This document shows, in pieces, positions 44,266-54,256 of a DNA stretch of 64,000 bases. The position numbers were made by a program, and so were the translations under genes. The stretch spans positions 2,294,001-2,358,000 of the forward strand of contig BSBM01000442.1 of the NCBI GenBank assembly GCA_027924585.1. Reading direction: 5' to 3'. The DNA is from Larix kaempferi. Lineage: Eukaryota; Streptophyta; Pinopsida; Pinales; Pinaceae. The notes beneath the pieces are model-generated. The model ran no database searches. It had not been told where the DNA came from and saw nothing but the letters and a program-made list of their open reading frames with translations. Every line of letters begins with the position of its first letter. The first letter of the stretch is position 1.

Positions 44266-45620
44266 TTTTTAGCAGAAAAAACGTACTATTGTTATTCATA
44301 TTAGAATCAAATAGTACATCGATTGTTCGAGTTCTTTCAAAAAACTCATAGACTACAAAAAGCTTCAGAAAAAATATTACATCCGTTTCAAAAAAAGATG
44401 GTTCTCATCTATCCAAACTTGTCATATACTACTACCTCAAAAATATCAAAAGAAAAGAAACAAATACTAGAAACAGGCCTAATCATAAAAATAGATTTCA
44501 CCCATATCTTGGATGTGTGCATTATGCCATTCTCCCCAAATTAAGTATCCCTCCTCCCCATCCAAAGCTTGTTTTGAAAGCTTGTTTGCCAAGGAGTTGT
44601 GTTCCCTGTAGATATGTTCAAAAGTATTACACTTGCTCAAAATGATTTCATCTCTTGCACGCTTACACCAATGAAGTAATGCAGTAACTTTCAGATTGAA
44701 GTCACCAGAAGCCCATTTAATGGTAACACGGGAATCACCATAAACTTTAAGTTCCACTAAACCAAAAATATTAGCCATCCGTATAATACACCACATCGCC
44801 ATCAATTCAACCTTCATGTTTGTCCCAAATCCACAGTTTAATCGTAAGGTAAAGAAATGCTCAGAATTCAAGAAGATTACCCCACCAGATGCACACATAC
44901 CATTTTGAGCAGCACCATAAAAAACATAACTGGTTGATTTACAGAAAAGGAAAAGGAATTGATTATGGCTGTAGACTGAGGTTCCTTATCATCCCTGTAA
45001 GCCAAATACATCTTCAAAGCCATCATACCGCTTGTCTTTTTATCTGGAATTTTGTCTTGAAGCAAGACACAGTTCCTTGCATACCAAACAAACCATGCAA
45101 TAAAAATAGGTAATGTAAAGTGAGTCTTGCAATATCTGTACCAATTGAGTAAGCAACTGTCAAATTCTCCATCCTCCCACTTCAGATTAATATTCAACTC
45201 CAAACAACAAAAACTCCAGATACTTTTCATAAAAACACATTCCACAAAAAGATGTTTGATAGATTCAACATTTTGTAAGCATAAACAAGATCTATTAGGA
45301 CCAACCCATCCTTTTCTCAGCAAATTGTCCCATGTCTTAAGTCTCCCCTTAAGAACATGCCACAAAAAACATTTGATTTTTAATGGAGTTTTCCACTTCC
45401 AAATTCTTTTGTACCACCAGTGCCGATGATAAATACACTTCTCATTTATAATCCTATTATATGCTGTCTTAGCAGTCACAAAACCTGTACTAGCATTACC
45501 AGTCCAAATAACCTTATCTCTTTCCTTGTTTATTTTGCAGTTAACTGGATTTAATGCTCTAACATACCTGTCCCACTCCTGCGCAAATAATCTTGCAAAC
45601 ACGGATTTATTAAACACCAA
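44266..45620 (-). mobile_element. 5'-truncated L1-type LINE (LINE-C): zf-RVT and RNase H
   Basis: The minus strand reads the zf-RVT domain (45620-44877: GFVTAKTAYNRI, WKTPLKIKCFLWHVLKGRL, CLCLQNVESIKHLFVEC). After a frame change near 44900 comes an RVT_3-type RNase H (44960-44479: GGVIFLNSEHFF, MKVELMAMW, VYGDSRVTIKW, REHNSLANKLS). RNase H residues are altered: the first Asp is Tyr (FYGAAQNG near 44920) and the last, usually REANxxAD, is Asn. A 3' UTR follows, ending near 44270 in TTTGATTCTAATATG, typical of L1 tails. Everything upstream of zf-RVT is missing, as in a 5'-truncated insertion, and the truncation abuts the foldback repeat. Confidence 0.9.
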
Positions 45621-46275
45621 GAGGGATCCAATTTTTCTAGGTGTAATTTTTTTAAATTTTTATGTTATTTTTTTTATACATTAAGTCAAAATTTACACCT
45701 CAAGAAATCATATCTCTTTCGGTTATTAATAAATCCAGGTTTAAGATGGATTTATATTGGTTTTATTTATTTTTATTTTATGAGTCTACATGAATTTTTT
45801 TAATTATTTTTTCTTTTTGATAAGTTATGAGGGAACTTAACGTGGCAAACATGACCACATCTCCCGCATACTGGGTTGTAAGCACCTCGCTATTCTCAGT
45901 GTAATGATATTTTTAATTGCACCAAGTGAAATGAGGTGCTCTACAGCCTAGTATGGGGGAGATGTTGTAAAGTGATGTAAGGTTTGTAACAAAATAACAA
46001 AATAAGGTTTGTAACAAAATAATTAAAAAAATTCATATCGGCTCATAAAATAAAAAATTATGGAAAGTATTTAAAAAAAAATCCATGTTGGTTTATAAAA
46101 TAAAATATTATGAAATGTAATTAAAAATTAAATGTTAGTTTATAAAATAAAAACTTAAAACTTAAACCTGGATCTATCAATCAAGAGAGATCAAATTTCT
46201 TGAGTTTAAATTTAAAAAAAGAAATACACATCAAAAAATTGGATCCCTCTCGGTGCTTGATAGATACGGGTTTAA
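45597..46275. repeat. Foldback (long inverted-repeat) element of about 680 bp
   Basis: Two arms of about 290-340 bp are imperfect reverse complements around a 44-base centre (45889-45932). Outer ends: AAACACGGATTTATTAAACA on the left against the complement of TGCTTGATAGATACGGGTTT on the right, followed by GAGGGATCC on both. Inner ends: 45857-45888 pairs with 45933-45965. Each arm also contains a smaller hairpin. No coding content. A third partial copy of the left arm follows directly at 46273-46390. It resembles a foldback or MITE-like element, but no target duplication was fixed. Confidence 0.8.
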
Positions 46276-46390
46276 GATGGATCTATATTGTTACTTTCCA
46301 TTTTTGATAAGTTATGAACCTACATGGAAAAGTCACGTTACATAGCATGACAAATGTGACAACATCTCCTCCCTACTCGGTTATAAGCAA
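46273..46390 (+). repeat. Extra partial copy of the foldback left arm
   Basis: It repeats about 45740-45893 in direct orientation (GTTTAAGATGGAT, TTGATAAGTTATGA, CAACATCTCC, GGTTATAAGC). It ends about 235 bp before the PPR start codon. Confidence 0.7.
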
Positions 46391-46611
46391 AAAAAAAGAA
46401 GAAGAAAGTGTTTTGATATTAAAAAAAATAAAAAATTAAGAGAGGGTATATAGTAAGTAATTGAACTTGTACCGATATAAAACTATAATAAAAAAATCTA
46501 ATTTCAAAGCTGTTCAAATAAGTGCGGAATTCAAAACCAAAAACCACCATCAGGTACTGTGTTTTAAATCGAATATCTCTGAATAAAGTTCTGTGTTTAA
46601 AACAAGAACCC

Positions 46612-46647
46612 ATGGACTTTAAGCATGTTGGGAAAATTAAATGGTAG
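46612..46647 (+). promoter_or_regulatory. Upstream ORF overlapping the PPR start
   Basis: An ATG 13 bases before the PPR ATG opens an 11-codon frame (MDFKHVGKIKW) that ends at 46645-46647, inside the PPR coding region. If the transcript starts upstream of it, the uORF would be expected to reduce initiation at 46625. Confidence 0.45.
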
Positions 46648-48685
46648 TCTCTATTTACATAGCAACAACGTGCCATGGGGTACTAGTGTGCGTGTCTCTT
46701 CGTCAAATTTGAAAAATAGAAAGTACGCTCAAAACAAAATATCTGAGAGGCATGTTCTTCCCTCTGATGGCCTCTCTGCCCGACATGGTTGGACTGATAG
46801 GTTGGAAAATGCGCAGCAATTGTTTGAGAAGCTTCCCAAAGGAAATCCGTTTTCGTGGAATTCCATGATCACAAGATATGTTCAGAATGGTATGATAGAG
46901 GACGCGGCCTTTTTGTTTGACAGAATGCCACAACGGAATGTGGTTTCCTGGACTTCAATGATATCTGGCTTTTGCCAACATGGGAGGTTAGACGATGCAC
47001 GCCAGCTGTTTGACAAAATGCCTAAACGAGATATCGTAGCATGGAACTCAATGATTACAGGATATGCCAAGAACGGGAAAATGGGGGATGCGCGCTTACT
47101 GTTTGATGAGATGCCAGAGCGGGACATGGTGTCATGGAATTCGATGATTAGACGATATATGCAGTGTGGGAGTGTTGAAAATGCAAGTGAATTGTTTGAA
47201 AAAATGCCTCGAAGAGACATGGCCTCCTGGAATACAATGATTGTGGGATATTGCCAGAATGGTAGGATAGAGAATGCTCGCCATATGTTTGACGAAATGC
47301 CTCATCGAAATGTGCTTTCGTGGACGGCTATGGTAGCAGGGTATGCCCAGAATGGGAACATAGAGGATGCATTCCAACTGTTTGACAAAATGCCTGAACG
47401 AAATGTTGTTTCATGGACTGCTATGGTTTCAGGGTATGCCCAGAGTGGGAGAATGGAAGATGCACAGCAGTTGTTTGACAAAATGCCTTTGAGAAATGTA
47501 GTCTCATGGAATGCTATGATTGCAGGATATGCTCGAGAAGGAAAAATGGTAGAGGCGCAACGTCTGTTTGATAAAATGTCTGGACGAGATGTTGTTTCAT
47601 GGACTTCAATGATTTCAGGATATGCCCAGATTGGCAGAATAGAGGATGCAAGGGTACTGTTTGATAGAGTACCACATTATGATGCCGTTGCCTGGAATGC
47701 AATCATAGCAGGATATACCCAGAATGGACAAGGCCAGGCGGCACTTACATTGTTCTCCAAAATGCAACTGGCAGGCATGAAACCTGATCTTTCCACCCTT
47801 GTTACTATTTTGAGCGCGTCTGCCAGCCTAGCAGCTTTGCAGCAGGGAAAACAGGTACATCAGCACATTATTAGTGTAGGGTTGATGTCAAATTCTTCAT
47901 TGGGAAATGCCCTTGTTACGATGTATGCTAAATGTGGAAGCATAGAAGATGCACATAAGTCTTTTAACCGAATACATGAACGAAATTTGGTATCATGGAA
48001 TGCAATGATCTCAGGTTACGCCCAACATGGTCTAGGCAATGAGGCACTTGAAGTTTTTGAACAAATGCAACAAACAGGCACAAAACCGGATCACATCACT
48101 TTTGTTGGGGGTCTCTCTGGCTGTAGTCATGCCGGCCTAGTGGACAAAGGCTTCCACTATTTTGAATTAATGATTCACAGCTATGGCATTCAACCTACAG
48201 CAGAGCACTATGCATGCATGGTTGACCTTCTTGGTCGCTCTGGGAACCTGGATGAGGCAGAGGACATGATAAAGAAAATGCCCTTTGAACCTGATGTAGT
48301 CGTCTGGGGATCCTTGCTTGGTGCATGCCGAATTCATGGAAACACAGAATTAGCTAAATGGGCTGCGGAGCATCTTGTTGAGTTGCGACCACACGATGCA
48401 ACACCATATGTTCTCCTTTCAAACATTTATGCTGCAGCTGGTAGGTGGGATGATGTGGCAAAGGTGAGAAAGATGATGAAAGACAGGGGAGTGGAAAAAG
48501 AGCCTGGATGTAGCTGGATAGAGACTAAAAACAAAGTTCATAGTTTTTTGGTAGGAGATAGATCACACCCACAAACAGAAGAGATCTATGCAACACTGGA
48601 GAGATTGGCTGGGTTAATGGAGAAGGCAGGTTATGTGCCAGACACCAACTATATTTTACAGAACATTGAAGAGGAAAACAAGTAA
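46625..48685 (+). CDS. PLS-class pentatricopeptide repeat protein, truncated before the DYW catalytic core
   Basis: An intronless ORF of 686 codons. PPR proteins bind organellar RNA with one motif per base, and DYW members deaminate C to U. The N-terminus (MLGKLNGSLYLHS, then basic and Ser-rich) could be an organelle-targeting peptide. After a partial motif (RLENAQQLFEKLP), nine consecutive 31-residue S motifs follow (SWxxMIxGYxxxGxxxxAxxLFDxMPxR). Then come P, L, S, P, L2 and S2 motifs (WNAIIAGYTQNGQGQAAL; LGNALVTMYAKCGSIEDA; HYACMVDLLGRSG), E1/E2 ([32 protein letters not shown]) and the PG box with HSFLVGDRSHPQT. The TAA at 48683-48685 comes just before the DYW zinc-binding part. A partial decayed copy lies 1.7 kb downstream. 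It may act as an E-type factor lacking its own deaminase, or be a recent pseudogene. Confidence 0.93.
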   Translation: MLGKLNGSLYLHSNNVPWGTSVRVSSSNLKNRKYAQNKISERHVLPSDGLSARHGWTDRLENAQQLFEKLPKGNPFSWNSMITRYVQNGMIEDAAFLFDRMPQRNVVSWTSMISGFCQHGRLDDARQLFDKMPKRDIVAWNSMITGYAKNGKMGDARLLFDEMPERDMVSWNSMIRRYMQCGSVENASELFEKMPRRDMASWNTMIVGYCQNGRIENARHMFDEMPHRNVLSWTAMVAGYAQNGNIEDAFQLFDKMPERNVVSWTAMVSGYAQSGRMEDAQQLFDKMPLRNVVSWNAMIAGYAREGKMVEAQRLFDKMSGRDVVSWTSMISGYAQIGRIEDARVLFDRVPHYDAVAWNAIIAGYTQNGQGQAALTLFSKMQLAGMKPDLSTLVTILSASASLAALQQGKQVHQHIISVGLMSNSSLGNALVTMYAKCGSIEDAHKSFNRIHERNLVSWNAMISGYAQHGLGNEALEVFEQMQQTGTKPDHITFVGGLSGCSHAGLVDKGFHYFELMIHSYGIQPTAEHYACMVDLLGRSGNLDEAEDMIKKMPFEPDVVVWGSLLGACRIHGNTELAKWAAEHLVELRPHDATPYVLLSNIYAAAGRWDDVAKVRKMMKDRGVEKEPGCSWIETKNKVHSFLVGDRSHPQTEEIYATLERLAGLMEKAGYVPDTNYILQNIEEENK

Positions 48686-48910
48686 CGTATTCTTCTCTAC
48701 CACAGTGAGAAGCTGGCTATTGCTTTTGGCCTTATCAGCACATACTCTGGTTCGCCTATCCGAATAGTTAAAAATCTTCGTGTCTGTGGTGATTGCCACA
48801 CTGCAATGAAATTCATTTCTAAGATTATTGGGCGAGAAATAATTGTGAGGGATGCCAATCGCTTCCATCATTTCAAGGAGGGACTTTGTTCTTGTAGGGA
48901 TTATTGGTGA
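48686..48910 (+). pseudogene. In-frame DYW deaminase remainder of the PPR gene, beyond the TAA
   Basis: The same frame continues intact for 74 codons to a TGA at 48908-48910. It holds [12 protein letters not shown] (the HxE zinc/catalytic motif), [17 protein letters not shown] (CxxC), then [14 protein letters not shown] and a final CSCRDYW. No other damage is visible, so a single codon, at a position that is usually Glu or Gln in this family, separates it from the upstream protein. A recent nonsense change, a sequencing error or an assembly error would each fit. Confidence 0.92.
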
Positions 48911-49489
48911 TGCAGTGAAACAGGCTTTCTTACCGTTGGCTTTGGATTGGTGCTTTTTATAATCAGGTTCTCAGCAACTCTCATAATTAGTTCTAGGCTA
49001 TTTATTGATATCGGTTGTAGGAAAGCTCGAATGGATATGGGTACAAAACAATATTTAAACTCCCTCCATCAACCAAACTCCAATCACCGAAGTATACCAT
49101 TCCATTGTGGAACTAAATAATTACAGTTTCTTTCCAGTATCTTTTAATCAATTGAGAAAACAGATTCTGCCTTAAACAAAAAACTATATGCCCGAAAAAC
49201 CTGGCATCACTGAGAAAACAGGTTCTGCCTTAAACAAAAGCTTTTATTCTGCATTATAAGTTTATAACCAGAAACTTGTAGATATAAACACCAACCTCGA
49301 GTTCTAGCAGAATTTGATCCATTACCTACAAAGAATGTTCAGTTTGTTTAAGAAATAGAAATTCAGGAGTAACATTGTCTTCTCCATTTAAATGCAAACT
49401 TTAAAGAATAGAATCTCTCATTGATCATTTATAGGACTGTGATCTAGTGGTGAGCTGTCTCATGTTACTGGATAAGAAATATACTGAAA
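48911..49489. other. PPR 3' flank, no further gene
   Basis: Contains the presumed 3' UTR. A short repeat of ACTGAGAAAACAGGTTCTGCC-like sequence occurs at about 49157-49180 and 49209-49231 (GAGAAAACAG...CTGCCTTAAACAAAA). Nothing else was recognised. Confidence 0.55.
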
Positions 49490-50358
49490 ACTTATGGATA
49501 TGCAACCTGAATACTTGTGACAATTTCTGGATCAGCTTGGGTGTTCTCCTGCTTGGCTTTGGGCAGCTGGGATTTTTCCCTTGTTTCCTGTTCTGGTTCC
49601 TTCATTGGAGAATGAAGATCTATAACTACTTTTGGAACTGCCGCAGTGTGGACTGCTCCCTCCACGGAAATTTCTGCCTGGGAGATGGGGTCCAGCTTTT
49701 TCTGAAGATGGTTGGACCTCCTTGTGCTCCTTAGGCTTTTCAAAAGCCTCGAAGTCGCCAAACACTTGGAATCGGTTTTCGCTGGATGGAGCTGTCTTAA
49801 TCTCTTTTAGATTCTTAGACTGTGGATGCTGCTTTTTCTTTCTGTTCATGTTTTGAAATGGGATCTGTCCTTCCTGATTGGGTTGCTCTGGGTTTCTTTT
49901 GTGGGGAGCCAGATTCGAGGGCTGCAATGGGCAGTTGGGAGAAGGAGAAGTAGTTGTGTGCAGGCAGCTCCTTGCAAAGTGGCTGTATGGATGGCACAGA
50001 TTGCACTTGAATGGCAGTTGTTTGTAGTCCAGCTCTTGGTGGAAAGTCTGTTCATCCAGCTGGAGCATGATGGCCTCCGGGAGTCCCTTGTCCAAAGCCA
50101 CTTCCATGCAGATGCGGCACAGGGGTGTTGTCCTTCCTCAGGCTTGGCTGCTTAATGAACTTCCCCAAGCTATCTCCATTAGCTTGGAGGGTTTCTCTGT
50201 CCCAGAAAATCAATGGCAAATGGGGAAGGCAAATCCATACAAGGGCTGAAGCACTTTCCGTTGATGGATTAATGTCTAACATCCAGTGGTTGAGATACAA
50301 ACCTTTCAAGCCCATGAAATATGAGCCAGAGCAGATGATCCGGTCTTGGTCTTCTTTG
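49490..50358 (-). mobile_element. LINE ORF1 fragment (LINE-D): DUF4283 and CCHC knuckle
   Basis: The minus strand reads the second half of DUF4283 (LYLNHWMLDINPSTE, VWICLPHLPL, SLGKFIKQ). After a frame change near 50110 come ALDKGLPEAIMLQLD and a complete zinc knuckle CNLCHPYSHFARSC (about 50010-49970). A Ser/Pro/Lys-rich tail follows and changes frame again near 49760. The domain order matches LINE-A ORF1 but the sequence belongs to a different L1 family. The N-terminal end stops exactly where PPR homology starts (about 50358). ORF2 is missing and no poly(A) tail is evident. Confidence 0.85.
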
Positions 50359-52857
50359 GAATATAGAGGATGCATTCCAAATGTTTGACAAAATCACTTG
50401 ACGAAATGGTATTTCATGGACTGCTATGGTTTCAGGCTATGCCCAGAGTAGGAGAATGAAAGATGCACAGCACTTGTTTGACAAAAGGACCATGAGAAAT
50501 TTAGTCTCATGGAATGCTATGATTGCAGGATATGCTCGAGAAGGAAAAATGGTAAAATGGTAGACTCTCGGAGTCTGTTTGATAAAGTCTGGATGAGATG
50601 TTCTTTCATGGAATTCAATCATTTCAAGATATGCTCAGATGGAAAAATGGAGGATGCAAGGGCACTGTTATACAGAATACCACTGTTTGACTGCAATCAT
50701 AGCAGGATATATGCAAAACAGACAAGGCCAGGCTGCACTGACAATGTTCTCCAAAATGCAAGTGGCAGGCATGAAACCTGATATTTCTGCCCTTCTTACT
50801 ATTTTGAGTGCATATGCCAGCTTTAGAGCAGGGCAAACACCTATATTAGCACATCATCAGTTCAGGGTTGATGTCAATTTCCTCATTGGAGAATGCCACT
50901 GTTATCATGTATGTCAAAAGTGGAAGCATAGGAGATGCACACAAGTCTTTTTACTGAATACATGAACGGAATTTGGTATCATGGATTGCAATGATTTCAG
51001 GTTATGTCCAACATAGCCTAAGCAATGAGGCACTTGATGTATCTGAACAAATACAACAAGCAGGCAGAAAACCGGATCACATCATCTTTGTTGGGGGTCT
51101 CTTTGGCTGTAGCCATGCAGATCTAGTGGACAAAGGATTCCACTATTTTGTATTAATGATTCACAACCTTAGTTTTAAAAATCGGTTAAATCGGTTTCGG
51201 TTTCGGCCGATTTACTGGTTTAATGGACAACCGATTCAAATCGGTCTGTAGATCGGTTTGGTACCGAACCGGTTGAATCAACTGATCTACGCCAAAAATA
51301 GTCCTTGTTTTCTGGGAAATTTGCGTTGATACCCACGGACTTCAACTTTCACTTTGTTAAACACATGTCCTTCCTTCTTCTTGCTGTAAGCACGTTCTCA
51401 ACATCGGACCTGTGTGTCACCAACACTTCTACAGTCAACCAAACAGTGCTGTAACGAATCCTCCACCTCACCTCAATCACGCTTCACAATGTCATCGAAT
51501 CAACCTCAATTCTCCACACAATAAGAGTGTAAGGCTGCTGCTTCTTTAACTTGCTCCATGCAACACTTATTATCCCAACACAGAATAATGACTATCCCCT
51601 TAACAGATTGACCCTCTGGATAGTGTAGGTTGCTTCTCGATGGCTCTCCACTATATGATGACTCTTTCTAATTTGATGGTAAGAAAATCTACAATGGCTC
51701 TCCTATGAGTGGGGGCTTACTTTTGCACACTATATTCTACACTTGCATGTGCCTTTTCTCTGGCTTTGTGCCTTTTTCATGATGGTGTATATCGTTTCCT
51801 GCTGGAAGATCTCCCTTTGTCACTTGGTGGCTGGAGCTTCACTCTTCTTACTGGGTGGCTTCATTCCTTTGACAACTCCTTCACCTTTACAGTTATGCTA
51901 TCAAACCTACTCACACCGGTGGCTGCAGCTGCTCCAAGTCTACTCCTCTTTTATACAACAGGAATCTCTCAATGTCGCAAAATATAATTCAAACATCAAT
52001 AAATTACGATCTCACTAGACAACGATCCCTTGGAAGCAGTGAGAATGAAGGCTTGCATTGGTCTGCACGTGTTTATGGAGGAATTCCATCTTACTCGAAT
52101 TCAAATAGCTGACGGCAATGCTATGTACTACCACTATACATGAGCAGACTTTGGATATTTTGTCTCTAATGCTTTAGAATCATGGATTAGAATCTTGAAA
52201 ATGTTGTTTTTCTTTAAAATTTAAATATTTTATGTATTTTTGAGTAAACTGAGTCTTTAAATTCAAATCGGCTGATTCATGACCGATTCTAATTCCGAGT
52301 CCGAGTTGACCCTCGATCGATTCCAAGTCGAATTCCAATTTTTAAAACTATGTTCACAACTACGGCATTCAACCAACAGCAGAACACTATACATGTATGG
52401 ATGACGTTCTTGGTCACTCTGGGCACCTGGATGAAGTGGAGGACATGATTCAAAAAATACCTGCTAAAGCCGATGCAGTCGTATGGGGGACCTTGCTTGG
52501 TGCATGTTGAATTCATCAAAATACATGAGTAGTTAAATGGGCTACAGAGCACCTTTTTGAGTTGCCACAACAAGATGCAACACCGTATGTTCTCCTTTCA
52601 AATATTTATGCTGCAGCCAACAGGTGGGATGATGTGGCAAAGGTGAGAAAGATGATGAAATATGGGAGTGGAAATAGAGCATAGATGTAGCTGAATAGAG
52701 ACCAAAAACACAGTTCATACTTTGGTAGGAGATAGATCACATCCACAAAGAGAAGAGATTTATGAAATATTGGAGAGATTGGTTGGGTTGATGGAGAAGG
52801 CAGGTTATGTGCCAGACACCAACCTTGTTCTACAGAACAATGAAGACGAAAACAGGA
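50359..52857 (+). pseudogene. Partial tandem copy of the PPR gene, decayed and interrupted
   Basis: Two blocks (50359-51167 and 52353-52857) are collinear with the intact gene from about 47357 to 48680. They show the same ATAGAGGATGCATTCCAA start, the P/L/S motifs (NRQGQAALTMFSKMQ, AGMKPD), SWIAMISGY and FVGGLFGCSHADLVDKGFHYF. The second block has the E-domain region ([23 protein letters not shown] and KAGYVPDTNLVLQN in shifted frames). Stops and indels are frequent, for example an inserted GTAAAATGG near 50548. The copy ends close to where the parent's TAA lies, so the DYW part was never copied or has been lost. The gap 51168-52352 is a hAT-like insertion. Confidence 0.93.
51160..52360. mobile_element. 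Non-autonomous hAT-like DNA transposon, 1185 bp
   Basis: The element is 51168-52352. The ends are CTTAGTTTTAAAAATCGG and, on the other strand, CATAGTTTTAAAAATTGG (16 of 18 match). The 8-bp target duplication TTCACAAC is perfect (51160-51167, 52353-52360), and the intact PPR gene has the unoccupied site (ATTCACAGCTATGGC near 48174). The subterminal DNA is full of AATCGG/CCGATT motifs, as in hAT transposase-binding regions. The inner open frames (51709-51987, 51743-52018) do not resemble a hAT transposase. Confidence 0.9.
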
Positions 52858-52928
52858 AAACAACTTGTGCCAGATTAGTGTGACCTTTTAACTTCTTTTT
52901 CAACAGATCTGTAAACTTTAATCACAAA
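52858..52928. other. Short spacer between the PPR copy and the Copia-2 LTR
   Basis: Seventy bases without identified features. Confidence 0.5.
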
Positions 52929-54256
52929 AGTTGAAATATAATGCAGCAGAATAATAACAATTCACAAGATCAGAAATGCACACAAGAATTTACCCCGGGG
53001 AAACCCAATTTGTGTGAAAACCCCAGCAAAAGATCTTCTTTCTTATTGAATGTAAGAGACTTGCAGGATTAACCGTTATTAGGGTGCTACAATACAGTTT
53101 TACCAGGGAGAGAGGACGACTGGAGACTTGAAGCTTGTAGCTGCTTGAAGACTAGTTGCATGCAGGTGAACTAAGCCTAAATAGAATCGCCTTGAATTGG
53201 AGAACAAGTCTGCACTGAACGCTTGAACAAACTGGACCTAGAATACTGTAGATCTAGGCTGGACGAAATCCTTCTGCAGTTTTCTGCAGAAACTGTACGA
53301 AACTGCAGAGCTGTAGGATCAAACCCTCATAGCAGATGATCCAAGCCTTCTTCCTTTGGGTATTCAACTGAGTTAGGTGCGCTAGGTCAAGGGCTAGCTG
53401 GATCCACTCAATGCTTGGAAGAATCTGCTTTGAAAAACCTGGAATCAAGCCTTTAATGATTTTTGCTGGGCCTGCAATTTTCTGCAGAACTGATTGTGTA
53501 TTTAGTGAATGGCCTTCACTTGTCTTTTTATGGTTGTGTCCAGTCTTCTAGGAGAGTCCAGGTCATATCTTTCAGTTGTCATGATAAGGCTTCTAGAAAC
53601 CCTCAAGGGGTCACCATATTAAGTTGTTAAGCCTCCTAGACAAGAAGTTTCGTCCCCATTGCTCAATGACACTTTATAACATTATTACATTGCAAACTTA
53701 GGCTTTTAGCCTTTAATAAATCATTAATACATCATCCTTAGTCTCTAGGACTAGGTACAACACTTTACAACACTTTACAAAGCTTCACAAGACTTTACAA
53801 GCACAAATAGTCTCTTTCTCAGCTTGCATGGTCCCATACCTGCTTAATACATCATTCATTACATCAATAAGAAGAAGATCTTTCCCATGTGGTCATTTGA
53901 CACCACAACTTGATCAATTGCTAGAGTGACTCTAGCTAGGAGTGGCCAGCTCCTAGAAGAACACATCATAGGAAGATCAGAAGGTCATCTCACATACCAG
54001 TCTAGCTCACAGGACTTGTACTTTCGTTCTGACTCTTGCTAAACTCTGCCTTGTCTTTTGCTCTAGGCTCACAAGGCTTCTTTTCCAGCAACTCCTTCAT
54101 CCTGGCTTTTTCCATGACTCACAATGTTTGTACCTTTACCTTGACTCTTGCCATGACTCAAGATTTGTTGATTCTCCAAATCTCCCTGGCTAGCCTCAGG
54201 GTGGCCACTGAAGGCCTCTCATTGGAGAGTGTCTCCTGATGCTGCTAATTTCAACA
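52929..54256 (-). repeat. Copia-2 3' LTR (about 1328 bp)
   Basis: On the minus strand it starts TGTTGAAATTAGCAGC directly after the purine tract TGAGAGGGAG and ends TATATTTCAACT. Near its end is the GGTTTTCAC...GGGTTTCCCCGGGG box shared with the other Copia LTRs here. Confidence 0.82.

Noticed and set aside
48683-48685. Rescue of the TAA by U-to-C RNA editing
   Set aside because: U-to-C editing is known in organelles of some land plants, but I know of no support for it in nuclear mRNA. A nonsense mutation is simpler.
51709-51987. Hydrophobic 92-codon frame inside the hAT-like element as a possible gene
   Set aside because: No transposase motif, overlapping alternative frames are open, and there is no evidence of conservation.
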